The position numbers and the translations under genes were made by a program. From Ovis canadensis (Eukaryota > Chordata > Mammalia > Artiodactyla > Bovidae), in the NCBI RefSeq assembly GCF_042477335.2, contig NC_091247.1, positions 231,273,001-231,337,000 of the forward strand: 64,000 nt of DNA, in the 5' to 3' direction. Under the pieces are notes generated by a model, which did no database searches, was not told where the DNA came from, and was given only the letters and a program-made list of their open reading frames with translations. The stretch's first letter is position 1. The number at the start of each line of letters is the position of its first letter. Of the stretch, positions 28,446 through 38,539 are shown in pieces.

Positions 28446-30784
28446 CCCTGAGTCTGAGTGCTCCGTCCCCGCCAGAGGCCTGTGCTCCTGCTGGGGCTCC
28501 AACTCCCTGCTGCGGGGGGAGCAGGGCGCCGGGAGACGCCCGCTGCCCTCCGGGGGCCCCGCCGCAGCTGAGCCGGCTCGGTGGAGACAGAGTGTTCCCC
28601 CGGAAGCCGCCCCCCAGTGGATGCCTGAGGGCAGGGCTGCCAGGCCCGCCTGAGGCAACAGCAAGGGCTGGCGGCACTCAGGAGGGCTTCCTGGAGGAGG
28701 CGCCCGTGTGGTGGGGACTCGGGGCAGGGGGCTTTCGGAATGCAGGTGGGGGTGCGGCCGGTCCCACGCATGCACCAAGGAGTCACGAGCCTCCCAGGCC
28801 CTGGCAGGAGACCCTGGGGGTCTGAAGGCAGGTGGCTGGGGCAGCTGGGCCAGGAGCCCCGGGGCTACAATCATGAGGGGGCTCAGCAGGGATTAGAGTG
28901 GGACCACCTGCTGCACCGTGTGGAGGGCCGACAGGAAGACCCCGGGCAGGCCCTCTCTGGAGCGGCCCTCCTGCGCGCGCTGCGGGTGATCTGTTGCCCA
29001 GGAGTGGCATCCTAATGGGTTTCCATCATCACTCGTGGACGGTGAGGCCCGAGATCAGGGGAGGCCGCCACTGTGCAGACAGCTCCCGAGCTGAGGGCCC
29101 CAGGCCTAGGCAGGAAGCAGGCGGGGGGATGTGTGGGTCCTGGGGTCTCCACGGGGATGGCACATGTGAGGCAGGGTGAGCAGGCTCAGGACGGGCCGCG
29201 TGAGTGCTCTGGGGGCTTGGGCAGGGGGCTGCCCCTGGCTGCTGGGTGCCCAGCCTGGGGGACGCCGAGGGCGGCACCAGGACACACACAAGGCCGAGGA
29301 CAGGGATCCACGCTCCAGGCATCCTCCTGGCCTGGGAAGCTGTTTGCCGTCTCTAGGAACTGGCCAGCTCTGGGAGGGCCGGTCTCTCCAGGGTCAGCAC
29401 GGCCCCAGACGGCAAACAGCAGGGTTCCCAGCCCTGCCCCAGAAAGCACTCACCTGTACCTGCTGCTCTCCCCCACCCAGCGTCCCAGGGCACATGGTCC
29501 CTGCCCCTCAGGCTGGCACCATCTCCACGTTTCTGGGGAAGAGACCCAAGGACCCACGCAGGCTGGGCCAGTCCCGCAGGTCACGCAGCTCTGTGGTGAT
29601 GGTGACCCCAGCACCGGGGCCAAGGTGCTCCCTCCCCGGGAGAGCAGCTGTGCCCACCCGGGAACCCAAGCCACCCTGACAGCAGGGCCCACCCACCCCT
29701 GAGGGCTGGAGGGCAGCCCGCTCTCCACCTGCTCGCGCCCAGGCAGGGCCTCGCTCAGAGCAGAGGCGTGCCAGCCCCCAGGGGCGTGCTCACACACTGT
29801 GCACAGGGGGCAAGGCAGGGCGGGGAGCCCCAGCCTCTGAGCCCTGGGCCGTGTCTTTGGCAGGACTGCTCTCTCCAGCCCCGTCCCTGAGCCAAGGCCG
29901 GCAGGACGGTTCGGGCCCAGGCTCCTCCAAGGCCTGGGCGTGTGAACTGGCCGGTTGCCCTGGTTGGCTGGGGAACAGAGGCAGTCAGAGCCCCACTGAG
30001 GCCGACCTCCTCCTTCGGGGCCAGGGGTGCACCTCGGGGGAGCGGGCAGAGGGCCCCCCACGGGAGCCGTCGGCCCATGACACGCGGTCCAGGACACACG
30101 GTCCACAGCTGCCTCCTTGCTCTTCCCCTCCAGTCCTGGGCAGGGCAGTTGGGGGCGCCCTCCCTCTCCCAGGAGGAGGGGCATCAGGAGAACCTCGGAT
30201 CGCACCCAGGACAGCCAGAACGGAAGCCCGGGCCCGCATCCGTCACACCAGCCCAGCAGGGCCGTCTCAGCCAGGCCGGCTCTCCAGCCGCGAAGGCCTG
30301 GAGAGAAGGGCAGCGCTCCAGCTCTGCTGGGTGGGTGGCCAAGGCGGCGGGGCGGGCGGAGCCAATCTGTGCCCTGCCAACGGGACGGAGAGGCTGGGCC
30401 CGGGCTGTGGGCCAGGAGCCTGCAAGGTAAGGGTCAGCCCGGAGCCGCTCCTGACAGCTCAGCCTGCCGGCCAGGAGCCCACCCTGCTCAAGGCTAGACG
30501 GGGCGTCTCAACTCAGAACGGGGGAGCCCGGGACCCGCAGGGGCGCCAGGGCGGGGCGGACCCCCCTCCTGGAGCAGACCAGGCAAGGCGGATGGGGCCG
30601 GCCTCACTCTGGGCTCCCCGGCCGGCTGCGCGCCCCCAACCCCGTCCGCCCTGCCCCCGCCCGCACCTCCCCGGAACCCATCCGCCAGGCCGAGAGGGCG
30701 CCCCGGCACCCGCACGGGCGCGATCTGCGGTCTGGACTGTGCCCCTAGCGTTGCATTGATGGTTCTGCATTATAGCAGGCCGCA
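28446..30784. other. PANX2-TRABD intergenic DNA
   Basis: GC-rich, about 2.3 kb, with no interspersed repeat or exon recognised. Long overlapping ORFs on both strands are explained by composition. Confidence 0.5.
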
Positions 30785-30920
30785 CGAACATCCACTCCCT
30801 TTTACTGACAGGGAGCTGCGGCCAAAGAGTTTTGGGGCGCTTCACAACGCCTCCCCACTACGGCGGCAGGCCTGGGACTCGAACCCACGTCCTGAGCCGC
30901 CGCTTAGCCCTCGGAGCTTG
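30785..30920 (+). repeat. MIR SINE at the edge of the TRABD promoter
   Basis: Follows the MIR core: 'ttttactgacagggagctg', then a '...gggactcgaacccacgtcc' block matching the conserved MIR 'gggattcgaacccaggtc'. Diverged, sense. It ends about 40 bp before the first ZNF143-like site of the TRABD promoter. Confidence 0.7.
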
Positions 30921-31600
30921 GCGCGGGAGGAGGGGTCGGGTGGTACTTCTTCGCGCGCGGCCTCCTGGGAAGTGAAGTCCTCGCCCAGTCGCGCGCAACC
31001 CCCTGGGAACTGTAGTTCGCAGGCGCGGGTCAGGCCCGCTGCAAGCGCAGGCAGACGGCGCGTCGGACTACGCTTCCCGGCAAACCGCGCGCCCCCGCCG
31101 CCCCGCCCCGGCCCGGCCGCGGCCCGTCTGGCCGCCCCGCCCCGCAGCTCCGGCCCGCCCCGTCCGGTGGGCGTCGCGCCGCATGGAGGCCGGCTGAGGA
31201 ACGCCGCCCAGCCCGGTACGCCGCGCGGCTCGGTCCCGGGCGGGGGGCGCGCGGGGCGCGCGGGGCGGGGGCGGCGGCGGGGGCGGTCCAGGCCGGGCCC
31301 GGTCAGCCCGCGGCGCGCGGCCCCGGGCCGGAGGGTCAGCGCCGGCCTCCGCGGGGCGCGCGGTGCTGAGGGCGGCGGCGAGGGCGCTCGGGCGCTGCGG
31401 GCCGGGGGCGGGGCCGGGGGCGGGGACCGCGCCGGGTCGGGGTCGGGGTCGGGGCCGGGGTCCGCGGCGGCCCGAGCGGGCGGCCCGGCTCCGCAGGGGC
31501 GGCGGCGCGGCCTCTGAGGGGGCCCTGGGGCCTTCGCGGCGCCGGCGGCCTCTGCCCTTCAGGCCGAGGAGTCGGGGCTGCCATATGGAGCCCCAGAGCC
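30921..31600 (+). promoter_or_regulatory. TRABD CpG-island promoter with ZNF143/THAP11-like sites
   Basis: Very CpG-dense, no TATA box. Three copies of the 'ACTACAnTTCCCAG' type motif are seen: 30964-30980 (antisense, partial), 31002-31018 (antisense, 'cctgggaactgtagttc') and 31065-31080 (sense, 'ggactacgcttcccgg'). A donor-like 'ccg|gtacgc' at 31215 could end non-coding exon 1. G-rich tandem 'gtcgggg' units follow at about 31435-31460. Confidence 0.65.
31183..31197 (+). other. Putative four-codon upstream ORF in TRABD 5' UTR
   Basis: ATG GAG GCC GGC TGA in a purine-at-minus-3 context ('gccgcATGg'), located before the presumed first donor at 31215. If the transcript starts upstream of 31183, this minimal uORF would precede the main start. 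That the region is transcribed is inferred, not seen. Confidence 0.35.
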
Positions 31601-32499
31601 CAGACTGCGAGGCCCGGCGCGCTCTACTCGCCTCGATTCTGGGAGCAGCTTTATTGAGATGTAACTTACGTGCCGCAAAGTTCTCACATGCGTCTCTGTG
31701 AAAACTGTCCCGAGAAGGAAAACCGAGGCTCATGGAGAGCAGCGAGGAAGTCCTCGGCGGACTTCGCATCCAGAGATGGGTGGCCTCCAGCTGACGTCCT
31801 CCGGGCTTTCGGGGTTCCCCGGAGAGGAGAGTGTAAGGCCACCGGCTCGCGGCGCCCCCGTGAAGGAGGCACTGTCTCCGGGCTCTCCCTGGCTGTCGTG
31901 CCCGCCCCCTTGTTGTGTGACTGGGAGGGAGCCCCCTGACCTTGGCGCCACTGGGCAACCTTGCAGGATGGCGGTGATGCTGCGGTGTCAGGCCTCGGGC
32001 AAAACCGCCAGGAGAGGGCCCAGCGTGGTGGGCAGGAAGGCCCCCCTCCCACCCCGTGCCCCCATGGAGGTCAGCATGGGGACCCCACTGGGCAGAGTCC
32101 AGGTTCCAGGAGGGTTGGCCAGGTGTGCTAGGCCTCCAGCTCAGGTGTGACTTGACTCTTTACCCATATCCTGACCTTTGCCACAGCTCCGTGAAACAGC
32201 CTGCCAGACCCAGGGGCGTTTCCGGTGGCTTCAGAAGTGGGGGTGTAGGCGTGTAGCTTCAGGCCGCACTCTGCTGCCTCCCACTCGGTCGTTTTCCTCT
32301 GCAGCCTGTTGTCTGTCCAGTTTGGGATCCCTGACCTTCTGAGCAGGCAGGCCTAGTGGGCTGATGGGGAGCTGGTTTTTCTGGAAACTCCATCTGGCGC
32401 TGGTCAGCTCTTGGCCAGCAAGGGGATGCCAGGCTGGGGTCTGGGAGGCGTTTCTGGCTTCCTGATTTTTAGAGGCAGATGGGAGGGAACGGCTGAGTA

Positions 32500-32810
32500 T
32501 GATCGTTGCAGAACACCACCATTGGGGCTGAAGGGACAGTTTCCTCACAGTTCTGGGGACAAAATTCAAGACCAAGGTGCTGGCTGCCTTGGTTGCTGGG
32601 AGGAGCTCTTCCTGGCCCCAGACAGCTGCCTTCTCGCCATGCCCTCCCAGACCAGCCCTCCCGGGGCTCTTCCCAGGAAGGCTCTAGCCCTATCCTGGGG
32701 CCCAGCCTTGTGACCCTACCTCATCCGAGTCATCTCCTGGAGCCCGTGCCTCCTAATTTCATCCCATTGGGCTCAGGGCTTCAAAATATGAATTAGAGGG
32801 GCCACAGCCC
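32500..32810 (+). repeat. Old eutherian interspersed repeat, family not assigned
   Basis: Blocks 'cctcacagttctggggac', 'gaccaaggtgctggctgcct' and 'cttcaaaatatgaattagag' followed by 'ccacagcccagtccatagca' follow the order of a familiar dispersed mammalian repeat whose name I cannot fix from memory. Confidence 0.5.
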
Positions 32811-34992
32811 AGTCCATAGCAGTGGGACCCTGGAGAGGAGAAGGCGGCCCGTGGCGTGCCTCGCAGCCGGCGCAGCCTGCTGTCCTTGGTCTGTGCTGTG
32901 CGCGGCACTCAGCAGGCTGTTTGCTGCGCTAACACCGCTTCCAGCAAGAGCACCCGACACGTTCCCTGGCGGTCCCCAATGCAGGCGGGGCTCTCCCTGC
33001 CTGTGAGCCGGTGCGTTCTCTGGTGAACCCAGCAAGGTGGGTTCTCTTGGGGGTCAGGGGCTGCCTGGCATTTGGAGTCTGTCTCCCCGGAAGTGGGTGG
33101 ATGGGGCCAGATCACGGCCACGCCCCTTCTGCGGAGGCGCCTCCTGAAGTCCGGCGGCTGGTCCTCCTGCCCCAGGGAAGGACGCCGACGTGCCAGCTGA
33201 GTGCGGCACACCGTGTGCCCATCGTGGGACGGCTGGGTGGCTGCTCGAACCACCGCGGCCCTGGAGGCTGGAGTTAAGCGTCTGGCCGCGCTGTGCCAGG
33301 TGGTGGCCTGAGAGCGGCCAGCCCTGCGGCTGCCCCCCACCGCGCTGTTGCCGACAGCCCAGCTGCCTGTTTGCCAGGGGACAGGCCTCGGGCCACCCAG
33401 CTCAGGAGGCCTCCCCAGGCCGTGCTCCCTGAGTCCAGCTCGGCAGTGACAGCTGTTGGGGTGCCGGGAAAGTCCCTGGATCAGGCAGAAAGGTCTGCTT
33501 TGCGCCGGCTCCCCAAGGGCTCTGCGTTGGTGTCAGGGTTGCTGGGCGGAAGCCTGGCACGGGCTCCCTGGGGCTGGGCATAGAGCCTGGGGTCTCCTGG
33601 GCACGGAGCCTGAGGTCTGCTGGGATGGGCTGCCAGAACCTGTCTTCCAGAGATCCAGAAACGCACCTGCGGTGTGAGGAGGTGGAGCCCGGGCCCTTGC
33701 TCCTCTCTAAGCAGCCAAGTGGTCGGTCCCGGCTGTAAAGATCTGAGGGTGGGTGGTGGTGGGAGGAGGGTCGATGACCCTCTGAACTGGTTCTGGAGGG
33801 GTCCACCGGGGGCCCTGACTGAGGTTCCAGGAAACCAGACACTGTGAAGTGAGAGAAGCAGAGATGCTCTCAGAATCACGGGCTCTTGGCTCTTTCCGCC
33901 TGATCCCTCCCAGGGCAGGCACCCGCCTGGGGGCACCCCCGGGTCCTGGGTCCGGGTGCTGTGGTCGTGGCCCAGCTGTCTGGGGGCTCACGGCCCGTCT
34001 GCCCGCAGGGACAGAGGGTGGGTCTGGGAGGCCGACCAGACTGTGGCCCCCAGGCGCGGGGGAGGGAGCCTGAGGCTCGCTGGCCTGCTTCCTGCCGGCT
34101 GTCACACAAGCTTCCCGGGACAGCAGGGACGCTTCCTGGAGAAGCTTCTCTGCTCCTCTGGCACCTCGTGTGAAGGGGACCCATGGGCTCTCCTGCGCCA
34201 GCTCGGGAACCTGAGAGGAGGGCGGGCCAAGCCGGGCGCCCGCGGACGCAGCTTCCTGTTTCCGTTCCTGTCGGGCCTTTGGTCTGTGAAGTGGGAAGGA
34301 GGCGGCCCTGGGGCTGGTGAGGCCAGTGAGCCGCCCTCCGTGGGGACCCGGCGCCCCAGCGCAGCAGCTGCTCCGGGTCGGGGTGCTGGGTCCCGGCCCG
34401 CTCAGACCCCTCGCCGGCCTCCCACCCCCCAACAGAGGCCCCTGGCTCTGCCTGCCACTCCTCGGTCGGGGCCTGTCCATCCCTCTCGGGACCCTTCCCC
34501 TGACTTCATTCCCAGGAGCCCCAGGCCGGGACGCTGGCTCTCCGAGCGGGGCTGGGAGCGGAGCCCAGATGAGAGCTGGGCCCGGTGCACGAGGGGGAGG
34601 AACTGGATCTGGTGTCGTGTTTATTCCGTCGTCTCTATTTCCTCTTTGTTGTGAAACGAGCTGACGGGGCCTTGGGCATGTCCTGCTGTCTGTGTGGACC
34701 TCCCAGGCACACCCTGCGGTTCACGTGTGGCCGCACAGACGCGAGAGCCCACAACAGCACCAAAACCAGGTCCGAGCTGCTCCTTGTGTGGCGGTCCCGC
34801 CACCTGTCAGACCCTCCAGTGGGCTCAGCCTGGGGGTGCCCTGCAGGACCCCAGCTCTAAACTCAGCTGGAACCGAGGCTCTCTCAGTTTCTGATTTGTT
34901 CCCAGCGGCACCTGGGGAGGCCCAGGTGACGGCTGTGCGCCAGGCACTGCTTCTGTCCTCAGTGAGGAGGGACAGAAGGCCACGCTCCAGCC

Positions 34993-35293
34993 CCTGACCC
35001 CCCACCCCGTCCCTGACCCCCCACCCTGCCCCGACACCCCCACCCTGCCCTGATAACCCCACCCTGCCCCCTGATGCCCCCACCCTGTCCCCTGACATCC
35101 CACCGACCCCATTCCTGACCCCCAACACCCCCACCCTGACCCCTGATGCCCCACCCTGCCCCGACACCCCCACCCTGTCCCCTGACACCCCACCCACCCC
35201 ATTCCTGACTCCCCACCCTGTCCCTGACCCCCAACATCCCCACCTGCCCCCAGTGCCCCACCCTGCCCCGACATCCCCACCACCCTGACCCCT
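34993..35293. repeat. C-rich minisatellite/VNTR in TRABD intron 1
   Basis: About 300 bp of imperfect 15-20 bp units of the form 'ccctgacccccaccctg' with variants ('ccgacacccccaccctg'). The complementary strand is strongly G-rich. Likely length-polymorphic. Confidence 0.85.
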
Positions 35294-35885
35294 GGTGTCC
35301 TCGGGTGAGAACAGCCTCCCTGGGCTCCAGCCCCCAACTGCCCTCTGGTAGGAGCAGTGCAGAGGCTCATGGACGACCCGGGGGACTTGGTTTCTCAGTC
35401 AGCTTCTTAGAAGGATGCTGGATTCCTCCTGCGTCTGTGCTCACACCCGTGTGAGACTCACACCTGTGCCAGCGCTGCTGGGACGCGTGCGTCACCGCCC
35501 ATGAGAGCAGGGCTGTGGCCACGTGGCCTCCCAAGCCAGCTCAACACAGACTCCCTCCTGCCGCTTGGTATCGCTTTTTTAGGGAACGTTATAAATTGTG
35601 TTTTTGTTCCTAAGTCAAAACGGAAGCACCCAGGTCTAGCTAACTCCCCCATGGGGTGTGCCCCTGCTGGACAAGCGGAGCAGGTGTGTCCCCCCTGTGG
35701 GCAACTCCAGGCTCGCTGCCCTGGCGTCCCCGCTCCACGCCCAGGGCCCAGGGCCTGCCCACAGGTCGTTCCAGATGCCGGAGCCCCTGGCACACTGAGC
35801 CCCGTGCCCAGCCCTGGGCCCCAGGTGAGGACACGGCCCCTGTTTCCTCAGGCTTCACGTGTCGGTGCCAGAGCCGCTGCCAGCC

Positions 35886-38430
35886 ATGGAGGAGCCGGAG
35901 GAGCAGCCGCCCCGCGAGGTCAGAGGCCCGGTGGCGGGTGCGGGGGCTCCCGGGGTCACGCCAGCTCCTGTGCCCAGAGGCACCTCACCAGTTTTCCCAC
36001 TGTGTTGCTGGCCAGCTGAAGGCCGCGCCAGGCGCCATTGGGAGCGTGTTGGGGACACATGGCCTGCGGTCCCACAGCCCGGGGGCAGCACAACCTCAGC
36101 GCTTCCTCCCTCCGCAGGCCGACACAGAGCCCGTCGTGACTTCAGGGGCCTCAGAGGCAGTGCCCAGGGTGCTCCCCGGAGACCCCCAGAACCTGTGTGC
36201 GTGCTCCCCAGGGTCCCTGTGGGGTGGGGCTTGGGCAAGGTATTGGTGGGCTGGGGGCTTGAGTCGCAGCCTCTCCTGGGCCCCTCGGCAGCCTGGGGCT
36301 CCTACCCCAACGCTCATCCTGGTGGGTGAGGACCAGCAGCTCGAGACTGGGAGGGACCCCCGTGTGGGCGGGCGAACCTAAGCTGGGACTTGCTGTCCCA
36401 CAGCCGACGTGGACGCGTTCAACCTGCTGCTGGAGATGAAGCTGAAGAGGCGGCGAGAGCGGCCCAATCTGCCGCGCACGGTGACTGAGCTGGTGGCCGA
36501 GGACGGGAGCCGGGTGTACGTGGTGGGCACGGCCCACTTCAGCGACGACAGCAAGCGGGACGTGGTGAAGGTGAGGCTGCAGGGCAGGCACACCTGCCGC
36601 CCCTTCCCTTGCTGGGCTTCATGTGCTGAGCCGTGTGCGCAGCGGCCGAGCCGGGGGTGGGGTCGCTTCGGGGCGGGCGCGTCCGGGACGGGGCTCTGGG
36701 TCGGGCTGGCCCCTGAGCCGGCGTGTCCGCGGCAGACCATCCGGGAGGTGCAGCCTGACGTGGTGGTGGTGGAGCTGTGCCAGTACCGCGTGTCCATGCT
36801 GAAGATGGACGAGCGCACGCTGCTGCGCGAGGCCAAGGAGATCAGCCTGGAGAAGCTGCAGCAGGCCGTCAGGCAGGTGCGGCCGCCGGGTGGGCTGGGC
36901 CCGGGGCTCTGCCCGAGAGGCCGGAGGATAGCCGGCTGGCCTCCAGCCCCGAGGCGGGAGCTGCTCCGGCCCCGGGGAACCCCGGGGTGCTGGCAGGTCA
37001 TTTGGGTGGGGAGGGGACTTCAGTGTGTCGTGGACCCTGAAGCCGAGACCCCCCCACTGCGTGTCCCTCCCCAGGGACACAGCACCAAGGGCGGTGTGGG
37101 CAGGGGACTTGTGTCTGGGGCAGAGGGCCGAGGGCAGGGGGCTCCGTGGGGCCGCGGGTCTGCCGCGGCCTGAGCCTGCGTGGTAGACACGCCCCCTGGC
37201 TCCCTGCGGGAGGCCAGCCCCGCCCAGCCCCAGGCCAGGCTCCGCCCGGTTGACACGCACCCGCACCCGCAGAACGGCGTTGCCTCGGGGCTGATGCAGA
37301 TGCTGCTGCTGAAGGTGTCCGCCCACATCACCGAGCAGCTGGGCGTGGCCCCCGGTGGCGAGTTCAGGGAGGCCTTCAAGGAGGTGGGCCCGGGCGCGCC
37401 CTGGGGCTGGGGCGCGGGAGCCGCCCCGGGGTCCCCCACCGACACCGCACCGTCCCGCCCCCACCCAGGCCAGCAGGGTTCCCTTCTGCAAGTTCCACCT
37501 GGGCGACCGGCCCATCCCCGTCACCTTCAAGCGGGCCATCGCCGCCCTCTCCCTCTGGCAGAAGGTCAAGTTGGCCTGGGGCCTGTGCTTCCTGTCGGAC
37601 CCCATCAGGTAGGTCTGCTCGGCCTCCCAGCTGGGGAGGCGGCCGGCAGCCGGATGTGACGCACAGTGGCCGCCCCCGTGAAGCTGGCCCGGCCCGCCCT
37701 GCTGTGAGGCCTGCTCCCCGAGTTCCTGGGCATCCCGGGGTGGGGGGGGTCCCCGCCCTGGGCCTGCCGCCCAGCGCCGGCCGCCTCCCCCCAGCAAGGA
37801 CGACGTGGAGCGCTGCAAGCAGAAAGACCTGCTGGAGCAGATGATGGCGGAGATGGTGGGCGAGTTCCCCGACCTGCACCGCACCATCGTGTCCGAGCGC
37901 GACGTCTACCTGACCTACATGCTGCGCCAGGCCGCCCGCCGCCTGGAGCTGCCGCGCGCCTCCGACGGTGAGCGGGGGGCCCGCAGGCACGGGGCCCCGC
38001 GGGCGGGTGGGGGCGGCGGGGCGGGGGTGCTCGGGTGCTCATGCGTCTCTCACCCCAGCCGAGCCCAGGAAGTGCGTCCCCTCCGTGGTGGTGGGCGTCG
38101 TGGGCATGGGCCACGTCCCCGGCATCGAGAAGAACTGGACCACCGACCTCAACATCCAGGAGATCATGACGTGAGTGCTGCGCCCCCCCACAGAGCCGGG
38201 CTGGGGGCTGGGACCGCCCCCCCAGCCAGCCCAGCCCGCCCTCCCTCCCCAGCGTGCCCCCGCCGTCCGCCTCGGGCAGAGTGTCCCGCCTGGCCGTGAA
38301 GGCCGCCTTCCTGGGCCTCCTGGGCTACGGCCTCTACTGGACAGGGCGCCGCGCCGCCAGCCTGCTCCTGGCCCTGCCCGCCGCCCGGCACTGCCTGCAG
38401 AGGCTCTCCGACGCCTGGCCGCACAAGTAG
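35886..38430 (+). CDS. TRABD: TRABD, TraB-domain-containing protein
   Basis: Nine coding exons: 35886-35918, 36118-36196, 36404-36570, 36736-36876, 37273-37383, 37469-37608, 37795-37967, 38059-38170, 38253-38430. All are GT-AG, phases close, and the product is 377 aa (human about 376). The start MEEPEEQPPRE lies in an exon beginning at 35852 with 34 nt of 5' UTR. The TraB/Tiki-type fold is recognisable by 'VYVVGTAHFSDDS' (first GxxH), 'VVVVELCQYR' (conserved Glu) and 'GVVGMGHVPGI' (second GxxH). In the Tiki relatives this motif set binds metal and gives protease activity; for TRABD itself the activity is unsettled. A C-terminal hydrophobic stretch ('AAFLGLLGYGLYW') suggests a membrane anchor, and I believe the protein is placed at the mitochondrial outer membrane. 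Introns are short (about 80-400 bp) and GC-rich. No defects are seen. Confidence 0.96.
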
Positions 38431-38518
38431 CAGCACAGACTGAGCCGGCGCGTCCTTGCGGAGGGGCCCCCCGCCGGGGTCCCGGCCCAGCCTCGCCTGC
38501 CCGCCCCCAGCCCGCCCA

Positions 38519-38524
38519 AATAAA
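38519..38524 (+). terminator. TRABD polyadenylation signal AATAAA
   Basis: Canonical hexamer in 'gcccaaataaaagaatcgg', about 90 bp after the stop codon, implying a very short 3' UTR. A second hexamer at about 39341 could be an alternative distal site. Confidence 0.8.
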
Positions 38525-38539
38525 AGAATCGGTTCACTG

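Larger units (their letters stand above)
31216..35851 (+). other. TRABD intron 1 (inferred)
   Basis: About 4.6 kb between the presumed non-coding exon and the first coding exon at 35852. It contains an old unnamed interspersed repeat at about 32500-32810 and the C-rich minisatellite at 34993-35293. The rest is GC-rich without recognised features. Additional 5' UTR exons could lie here. Confidence 0.5.

Noticed and set aside
29851-30759. 302-codon ORF between PANX2 and TRABD
   Set aside because: Low-complexity Gly/Pro/Arg/Ala frame in GC-rich DNA with overlapping equals on the other strand; no motif.
31068-31958. 296-codon minus ORF across the TRABD promoter
   Set aside because: GC-island shadow; no splice or family evidence.
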